Shown here piece by piece: positions 58,832-64,000 of a stretch of DNA of 64,000 nt. The notes under the pieces are model-generated. The model worked only from the letters and a program-made list of their open reading frames with translations, made no database searches and was not told the DNA's origin. This stretch comes from an uncultured Candidatus Melainabacteria bacterium. Lineage in GTDB: Bacteria > Cyanobacteriota > Vampirovibrionia > Gastranaerophilales > Gastranaerophilaceae. The DNA is taken from positions 62,001 to 126,000 of the forward strand of contig CAKUUX010000001.1 in the NCBI GenBank assembly GCA_934693165.1. Direction: 5' to 3'. Both the position numbers and the translations under genes were made by a program. The stretch's first letter is position 1; each line of letters opens with the position of its first letter.

Positions 58832-58905
58832 AATCCTCAACTCTTCTGATTGCTCAAAGTTATCTTGCCTCTTTTATGATGATATGTCATAAGGGAGGTT
58901 TTTTT
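58832..58905 (+). ncRNA. Candidate plus-strand small RNA with terminator
   Basis: An intrinsic terminator lies on the plus strand: CCTCTTTTATGA (58868-58879) pairs with TCATAAGGGAGG (58887-58898) with two G-U pairs, followed by seven Ts. Both flanking genes are on the minus strand, so no plus-strand gene needs this terminator. The G-U pairs would be A-C mismatches in minus-strand RNA, so the hairpin was selected in the plus direction. A promoter-like TTGACT/TATAAG pair lies upstream, predicting an RNA of about 75 bases that touches the end of the macB permease gene in antisense. Confidence 0.4.
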
Positions 58906-60133
58906 ATTCATATCTTAATGCGTCAATTGGATTTAATAAAGAAGCTTTGTATGCAGGATAATAACCAAATCCTACGCCAACAAGTGCTGAGAAACCTAAT
59001 GATAAAAGTATTGAAAATAGTGATACAGAAACGGTCATTACACCGAATAAACCTATTATACCTGTAATTACGCAACCTATTAAAACTCCGATTAAGCCAC
59101 CAATCATTGATAGCAAGAAGGATTCTATTAAAAATTGTATTCTAATATCGCTTGCTTTAGCACCGATTGCCATTCTGATACCGATTTCTTTTGTTCTTTC
59201 TGTAACAGATACAAGCATAATGTTCATAATGCCAATACCACCTACAATTAAAGATACAAAGGCAATTGAACCTAATAACAATGACATGGCAGCAGCTGAA
59301 GATTTAATTGTTTCTTGCATTTGTGCTAAATTTCTTATTTCAAAGTCATTGTCTTGTGTTTTACCAATATTGTGTCTGTATTTTAAAAGTTCTTCGATTT
59401 CTTGCTGAGTTTGTTCTAGTACCTCTGCATCTTGAGCTTTAACTGCAATCATTCCAACTGTTCCAGGAAAATCTGTACCAAAAACACGTTTTTGAGCTGT
59501 TGTGATTGGGATAAAAATTAAATCGTCTTGGTCGTGTCCCATTCCTGATTGACCTTTTGTTTCAAGAAGCCCAATTACTTTAAACGGAACATTTCCTACA
59601 CGAATAAGTTTTCCAACTGGATTAACATCCCCGAATAGTTCTGTTGCAACAGTATTACCAATAATAGCTACTTTTGCATTGTTTTTAACATCTTCTGGTA
59701 CAAAGTTTCTACCTTCTGCAATTTCATAATTTCTAATAAATAAATATGGAGCAGTTGTGCCACCAACGGTTGTTGACCAGTTTTGGTTTGCATAAGTTAA
59801 TTGTTTAGCTTCAGTAGAATATGGAGCAATCGCCATAATTCCGTTAACTTTTCTTTCAATGGCTTCTGCATCTTTTAAGGTAAGCGTAGGTCTTGTACCC
59901 ATACCCATACGAACACCACCAGATTTAGCTGAGGCTGAACGTATCATTAACAAGTTGCTACCCATTGATTCCATATCTTTGGCAATTTTTTCTCTTGCAC
60001 CTGTACCTACTGCAAGCATTATAATTACAGCACTTACACCGATAATTATACCTAAACTTGTTAGAGCTGAGCGCATTTTATTTATTTTTAATGAATTTAT
60101 AGCAATTTTTATTATTGTTTTTGAATCTATCAT
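58904..60133 (-). CDS. macB: MacB-type ABC transporter permease
   Basis: 409 aa. Membrane helix 1 (about 22-44) is followed by a large periplasmic MacB core domain (about 45-270, with S-M-G-S-N-L-L-M-I and F-G-D-V-N-P-V-G-K-L-I-R-V), then the FtsX domain with three helices (about 285-400) containing G-G-I-G-I-M-N-I-M-L-V-S-V-T-E-R-T-K-E-I-G-I. This is the permease half of a MacB-like exporter; in E. coli it is fused to the ATPase, here it is separate. Its start overlaps the ATPase stop by four bases (ATGA). It is last in the tolC-macA-ATPase-permease operon. Confidence 0.93.
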   Translation of the reverse strand: MIDSKTIIKIAINSLKINKMRSALTSLGIIIGVSAVIIMLAVGTGAREKIAKDMESMGSNLLMIRSASAKSGGVRMGMGTRPTLTLKDAEAIERKVNGIMAIAPYSTEAKQLTYANQNWSTTVGGTTAPYLFIRNYEIAEGRNFVPEDVKNNAKVAIIGNTVATELFGDVNPVGKLIRVGNVPFKVIGLLETKGQSGMGHDQDDLIFIPITTAQKRVFGTDFPGTVGMIAVKAQDAEVLEQTQQEIEELLKYRHNIGKTQDNDFEIRNLAQMQETIKSSAAAMSLLLGSIAFVSLIVGGIGIMNIMLVSVTERTKEIGIRMAIGAKASDIRIQFLIESFLLSMIGGLIGVLIGCVITGIIGLFGVMTVSVSLFSILLSLGFSALVGVGFGYYPAYKASLLNPIDALRYE

Positions 60134-60819
60134 TTTCTTTTTACCTCATCAGAAATGATATTTCCATCTTTAAATCTTACAACTCTTTTGCAATATTCTG
60201 CGATATCAGGTTCGTGTGTAACAAGAACGATTGTTTTTCCATGAACTTCATTAAGTTTGCAGAAAAATTCCATAACTTCAATACTTGTTTTTGTATCTAA
60301 GTTACCAGTAGGTTCGTCAGCCAAAATCAATGGTGCATCATTAACAATGGCTCTTGCAATAGCAACACGTTGTTGTTGACCACCTGACATTTGATTTGGC
60401 ATGTGATTTTCTCTTTTTTCAAGTCCTACAATTCTTAAGGCTTCTTTTGCTCTCTGGTGTCGAGTTTCTTCGTCAATACCCTTATAAATCATTGGTAATT
60501 CTACATTATCAATGGCTGAAGTTCTTGAAATAAGGTTAAAACCTTGAAAAACAAAACCTAATTTTGTATTGCGAATTTCTGAAAGGCTATCACTATCAAG
60601 GTTTAAAACATCAATACCGTCAAGATAGTATGTACCCGAATTAGGTTTATCTAACGTTCCCAACATATTCATAAAAGTTGATTTGCCAGAACCAGAAGCG
60701 CCCATAATTGCTACGAATTCACCTTTTTCTATAGATAGAGAAACATCGTTTAAGGCATTGAAAGCGGCTTCTCCTGTTGCATAAGTTTTTATAGCATGTT
60801 TAACTTCAATTAGTGCCAT
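60130..60819 (-). CDS. MacB-type ABC transporter ATPase
   Basis: 229 aa. Walker A G-A-S-G-S-G-K-S-T (40-48), the Q-loop F-Q-G-F-N-L-I, the signature M-S-G-G-Q-Q-Q-R-V-A-I-A-R-A, Walker B L-I-L-A-D-E-P-T-G-N-L-D and the H-loop V-T-H-E are all intact. It belongs to the MacB/LolD/FtsE branch (short loop, G-T-L-D-K-P near 54). It powers the permease encoded downstream and overlaps the MacA-like gene's stop by one base. Confidence 0.95.
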   Translation of the reverse strand: MALIEVKHAIKTYATGEAAFNALNDVSLSIEKGEFVAIMGASGSGKSTFMNMLGTLDKPNSGTYYLDGIDVLNLDSDSLSEIRNTKLGFVFQGFNLISRTSAIDNVELPMIYKGIDEETRHQRAKEALRIVGLEKRENHMPNQMSGGQQQRVAIARAIVNDAPLILADEPTGNLDTKTSIEVMEFFCKLNEVHGKTIVLVTHEPDIAEYCKRVVRFKDGNIISDEVKRK

Positions 60820-61988
60820 TAGAATATTCTCATTGGTGGTTTACCACCGTTTTTACTGTCTTTAGAATTTTTGCCTGTACCAACAAGTACTTTGTCGCCT
60901 TCTTGAATTTCGCTAGATTTGATTTCTGTGTAAGTATCATCACTTGCACCTGTTTGTACATCAAATCTTGTTGGACGACCTTTTTTCATAATCCAAACAC
61001 CTTGATTTTCGTAACGTTTGATTTCACCTTTTGTAACTGGAGTGAATTTCAAGGCTATTGTTGGAACACAAAGAACATTTTCTTCTTTTTGAGTAATGAT
61101 AGAAACATTTGCTGTCATACCAGGTTTTAGTTTTAAATCTTCATTATCAACACCAACTACAACTGTGTATGTTACAACATTTGAAACTGTTGTAGGTGAC
61201 AATCTAACTTGTGTGACTTTGCCCTTAAATACTTCGTCAGGATATCCATCTAAAGTGTAGTCAACTTCTTGACCTTCTTTGATTTTACCGATATCTGCTT
61301 CTGAAACACTTACTTCAATTTGCATTTCTTTTAAATCTTTAGCAACTGTGAAAAGTTCTGGAGCTTGGAAACTTGCTGCAACTGGTTGACCTGGATCAAC
61401 AGCACGAGTAACAATCACACCATCCACTGGTGAATAAATATATGCAAATGAACGTAACTTTGCATTATAATCATAATCTGCTTGAGCTTGTGTAATTTTT
61501 GATTGAGCTGCTGTTAAAAGAGCTTTATTTGATAAATAATCTGCTTGAGCTGCATCGAGTTCACTTTTTGCCATAAAGTTTCTTGAAACAAGGTTTTTAT
61601 AACGATTGTATGTTTTTAAACTGTTATCTGTAATGGCTTTTTGTTTTGCGTAATCGGCTCTTGCATTAATCAAAGTTGCTTGAGCTTTTGCGCAATTTGC
61701 ATCAAATAAACTTGTATCCATAAGGGCAATTAATTGACCTTTTTTTACTTTTGAATTGAAATCAACATAAACTTCCATCATTAGTCCTGATACTGTAGAA
61801 CCAACGCTGACAGTATTTACAGGGTTAATAGTGCCAGAAGCTTCAACAACTTGTTCTATTGTTCTTCTTTCAACTTTTTCTGTTTTGTAATTGCGAGTCT
61901 TAATCATTTTTCCTATTGAAAAAACGATTAAAGCTGTTATTAAAACTAATATCGTAGCGAATGCTACTCGTTTTTTATTTAATTTCAT
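60819..61988 (-). CDS. macA: MacA-like periplasmic adaptor subunit
   Basis: 389 aa. One N-terminal membrane helix (about 8-27) anchors it in the inner membrane. A biotinyl-lipoyl half-domain (V-D-F-N-S-K-V-K-K-G-Q-L-I-A), a long alpha-hairpin (about 100-185) that would touch the TolC-like protein, a second lipoyl half (I-Y-S-P-V-D-G-V-I-V) and beta-barrel domains follow. The adaptor joins permease and outer-membrane channel. Its start overlaps the TolC-like gene's stop by four bases. Confidence 0.93.
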   Translation of the reverse strand: MKLNKKRVAFATILVLITALIVFSIGKMIKTRNYKTEKVERRTIEQVVEASGTINPVNTVSVGSTVSGLMMEVYVDFNSKVKKGQLIALMDTSLFDANCAKAQATLINARADYAKQKAITDNSLKTYNRYKNLVSRNFMAKSELDAAQADYLSNKALLTAAQSKITQAQADYDYNAKLRSFAYIYSPVDGVIVTRAVDPGQPVAASFQAPELFTVAKDLKEMQIEVSVSEADIGKIKEGQEVDYTLDGYPDEVFKGKVTQVRLSPTTVSNVVTYTVVVGVDNEDLKLKPGMTANVSIITQKEENVLCVPTIALKFTPVTKGEIKRYENQGVWIMKKGRPTRFDVQTGASDDTYTEIKSSEIQEGDKVLVGTGKNSKDSKNGGKPPMRIF

Positions 61989-63472
61989 TTTTTAATGTTC
62001 CCTTCAGTTTGTTGAATTTCTTCTGGTAGCATAGCGATTGCAAGTTCAAGTTTCGCTCTTGCTACATTGTAATCAAAAATGATTTTTACATACTCTCTTT
62101 GAGCGTTGTTATAATTTACTTTTGCGTCTTGAAGTTCAATAAAATCAGCTAAACCAACTTCGTATCTTCCATCTGCAAGTTCAAAGTTTTCCAGTGTTTG
62201 TCTAACTTTTACTTGTTGAAGTGGAACTTGTTTTTCAAGTTTCTTCATATTTATGTAAGCTTTTTGAACTTCAAAATATAAATCTTTTTCAGCCATATCA
62301 ACAGAATCTCTTGCAACATCAAGATTTGCTTTTGCTTCGTCTATTTGGAATTTAGTGTTAGCGCCGTTTATAACTGGGAAATTCAAGTAAGCACCAGCAT
62401 TTAAACCATTTGTATATGCACTTTTTGATGTATCTTTAAAATCATAACCAGCTTTTGCTGTTATTGATGGGTAATAATCTCTTTTTGCGTAAACTAGGGC
62501 TTTTTGAATGGCTTTTTCTGTAGCATAAAGTGCTTTTAAGTCTGGTCTGTGTTCTTTTGCATACTTTACTGAATCTTCAAAATTATATGGGAATGGCTTG
62601 AATGTATAGTTTTGAAGAATATCAGCTTTTTCAACAGATGAAGTTAAAACGGCATCAGAAACGCTTTTTGGAACAGAATAATTTTCATCTTTTGCAACAT
62701 CTTTTAGTGTTACAGGGATTGTGTTTCCACTTTTGAAATTAAATGTTTCAGTGCTTTTAATACTGTAATCTGGTGAATCTAGTAAATACATAGAGTTGTT
62801 TAAGCTGATAATAGCGCTATCGTATGTATTTTTTGCATCAATCAAAGAAATTTTAGCCTCTGAAAGATAAACTTCTGAATTTACTAAATCAATTTTTGAT
62901 TTTAAACCTTCTTCAAAATATGCTTTTGTTCTTTGATATTGTCTTTCGTTTAATTTTACGTATTCGTTTTGAACATCAACATAAGCTTTTGCAGCAAGTA
63001 CGCCATAATAATTTGTTCTAACCTTGTAAATTGTTTGTAAAATAATATTATCTAAATCGTTTTGGCTAGAAATTGCATAGAATTTTTGCATATCAATTTT
63101 GGCATTTGTTTTACCAAAATTGAAAATTAACCAGTTTAAAGAAGCAGAGGCAGAATAAGTTCCGTCAGAAGTTGATTTTATTTTGTTACCAGACATACCG
63201 TTATAGCCATAACCAGTACCTGCAGTTAGCGTAGGGAAAAAGTCTGATTTTGCTTGGCTAACTCTTGATTTAGCAGCCTTTAAATATCCTCTGTATTTTC
63301 TAATATTAGGGCTATTTTCTAACGCTGTATGCACGCAAGTGTTTAAATCATACACTTTCGGTGCATTATTTTTTACATCATTTTCCATCGTTGCTTTTTC
63401 TGTGATTGCAAACGATGGTAAAGTTACGCAAAATAAACCTATTGCTAATAATAGTTGTAAAATCTTTTTCAA
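61985..63472 (-). CDS. TolC-family outer-membrane channel protein
   Basis: 495 aa with a signal peptide (M-K-K-I-L-Q-L-L-L-A-I-G, cleaved after S-F-A near 22). Two OEP-type repeats (about 45-260 and 290-480) give the helical barrel, with A-K-S-R-V-S-Q-A-K-S-D-F-F-P-T-L-T-A and A-K-R-D-Y-Y-P-S-I-T-A as the typical repeated motif. It is the outer-membrane duct of the tripartite exporter and shows that the cell has an outer membrane. It is the first gene of the operon and is divergent from hisS, 85 bases away. Confidence 0.93.
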   Translation of the reverse strand: MKKILQLLLAIGLFCVTLPSFAITEKATMENDVKNNAPKVYDLNTCVHTALENSPNIRKYRGYLKAAKSRVSQAKSDFFPTLTAGTGYGYNGMSGNKIKSTSDGTYSASASLNWLIFNFGKTNAKIDMQKFYAISSQNDLDNIILQTIYKVRTNYYGVLAAKAYVDVQNEYVKLNERQYQRTKAYFEEGLKSKIDLVNSEVYLSEAKISLIDAKNTYDSAIISLNNSMYLLDSPDYSIKSTETFNFKSGNTIPVTLKDVAKDENYSVPKSVSDAVLTSSVEKADILQNYTFKPFPYNFEDSVKYAKEHRPDLKALYATEKAIQKALVYAKRDYYPSITAKAGYDFKDTSKSAYTNGLNAGAYLNFPVINGANTKFQIDEAKANLDVARDSVDMAEKDLYFEVQKAYINMKKLEKQVPLQQVKVRQTLENFELADGRYEVGLADFIELQDAKVNYNNAQREYVKIIFDYNVARAKLELAIAMLPEEIQQTEGNIKK

Positions 63473-63522
63473 ATTCTAACCTCTACGTCTAGTAATAATA
63501 ATTATACAAAAAACATCTTTAT

Positions 63523-63551
63523 TTGACAATTATCTTATGCCTTTATATAAT
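63523..63551 (+). promoter_or_regulatory. Consensus promoter of hisS (leaderless)
   Basis: TTGACA (63523-63528), exactly 17 bases, TATAAT (63546-63551), then six Ts and the ATG at 63558. It is the best sigma-70 match in the window and predicts that the mRNA begins at the start codon. Confidence 0.85.
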
Positions 63552-63557
63552 TTTTTT

Positions 63558-64000
63558 ATGGGAAATATAATTAAAATACAAAAAGGTTGCAAAGACATAT
63601 TGCCAGAAAATGTTACTACATGGCAATTTATAGAAGAACAAGCTAGAGAAGTGTTCTCAAGAGCAGGATTTCACGAATTAAGAACTCCGATTTTTGAAGC
63701 TACAGAACTTTTTCAACGTGGTGTAGGTGATACTACTGATATCGTTAATAAAGAAATGTACACTTTTGAAAAAAGTGATCGTTCAATAACACTTCGTCCA
63801 GAAAATACGGCAGGCGTTGTTAGAGCCTATATTGAAAATGGTATGCACAAGCTTCCAACACCTGTAAAACTTTATTATATGGGACCAATGTTTAGATATG
63901 AAAGACCTCAAGCAGGTCGTCAAAGACAGTTCTCACAAGTTGGTGTGGAAATGTTTGGTATAGAAAATCCTCTTGCAGATGCAGAAGTTATTGCGCTTGC
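63558..64000 (+). CDS. hisS: Histidyl-tRNA synthetase, cut by window edge
   Basis: The first 147 codons are visible. After M-G-N-I-I-K-I-Q-K-G-C-K-D-I-L-P comes class II motif 1 with E-L-R-T-P-I-F-E, then T-L-R-P-E-N-T-A-G-V-V-R-A-Y and motif 2 with G-P-M-F-R-Y-E-R-P-Q-A-G-R-Q-R-Q-F. This is the HisRS start, where R-x-x-x-F-x-Q recognises the substrate. It charges tRNA-His. The start is fixed by homology and by the promoter six bases upstream; no ribosome site exists. Confidence 0.95.
   Translation, partial: MGNIIKIQKGCKDILPENVTTWQFIEEQAREVFSRAGFHELRTPIFEATELFQRGVGDTTDIVNKEMYTFEKSDRSITLRPENTAGVVRAYIENGMHKLPTPVKLYYMGPMFRYERPQAGRQRQFSQVGVEMFGIENPLADAEVIAL

Noticed and set aside
1..64000. CRISPR array, tRNA, rRNA or prophage
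   Set aside because: No evenly spaced repeat-spacer pattern, no cloverleaf or rRNA segment, and the only phage-type gene is the single broken ORF6N.

Overview
The window is AT-rich and comes from a fermentative, flagellated, didermic bacterium. The best taxonomic clue is the RNA polymerase operon: rpoB is followed by two separate genes, rpoC1 (gamma, 569 aa) and rpoC2 (beta-prime, 1281 aa), the split that marks the cyanobacterial lineage. There is no photosynthesis gene, but there are [FeFe]-hydrogenase genes, AdhE, Rex and four flagellins. I infer a non-photosynthetic, anaerobic, probably gut-associated relative of Cyanobacteria (Melainabacteria/Vampirovibrionia, order Gastranaerophilales type). 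This is inference from gene content, not a database result.

Layout. 1-3.4 kb (minus): a prepilin-like protein with 17-residue head repeats and a C-terminal S74 chaperone, then rpiB, rsfS and a cut-off TPR gene. 3.8-12.8 kb (plus): rpoB-rpoC1-rpoC2 and a terminator. 12.8-18.4 kb: a Maf-type flagellin glycosyltransferase, small lineage-specific genes, a PQ-loop protein, a LysR regulator, a structured leader resembling a cobalamin riboswitch before a 74-aa protein, then csaB and a KDPG-aldolase-like gene. 18.5-20.8 kb: CHASE2 cyclase overlapped by a single-domain receiver. 20.8-30.9 kb (minus): a redox cluster of adhE, rex, two thioredoxin-like [2Fe-2S] proteins, a PAS-linked hydrogenase-like sensor, a SpoIIE/PP2C phosphatase and a catalytic-type [FeFe] hydrogenase, followed by isochorismatase, HIT and spermidine-synthase-like genes. 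31-42.7 kb: CDF transporter, SLH protein, CoA-disulfide-reductase-like enzyme, engB, TPR protein, two tandem Xer recombinases, rsmD, HU, SpoIID-like protein and metX. 43-48.7 kb: four tandem flagellins separated by palindromic repeat elements. 49-58.7 kb: envelope and unknown genes, including an AsmA-like giant, a WG-repeat protein, trpS, a broken ORF6N gene and a calpain-like cysteine peptidase. 58.9-63.5 kb (minus): a tolC-macA-macB tripartite efflux operon. The 5' end of hisS closes the window.

How parts fit. Rex, the H-cluster sensor, the phosphatase and the ferredoxin-like proteins look like a circuit that couples NADH and H2 state to ethanol and H2 production. CsaB (pyruvylated polymer) and the SLH protein form an envelope-anchoring pair. 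Maf plus the flagellins suggests glycosylated flagella. At least nine genes without a Shine-Dalgarno have a -10 box 6 to 8 bases before the start codon, so leaderless mRNAs appear common here. The most interesting items are that start-site architecture, the prepilin/S74 fusion, the structured leader, the hydrogenase sensor cluster, a nested inverted-repeat element after the last flagellin, and several uncharacterised small or repeat proteins.
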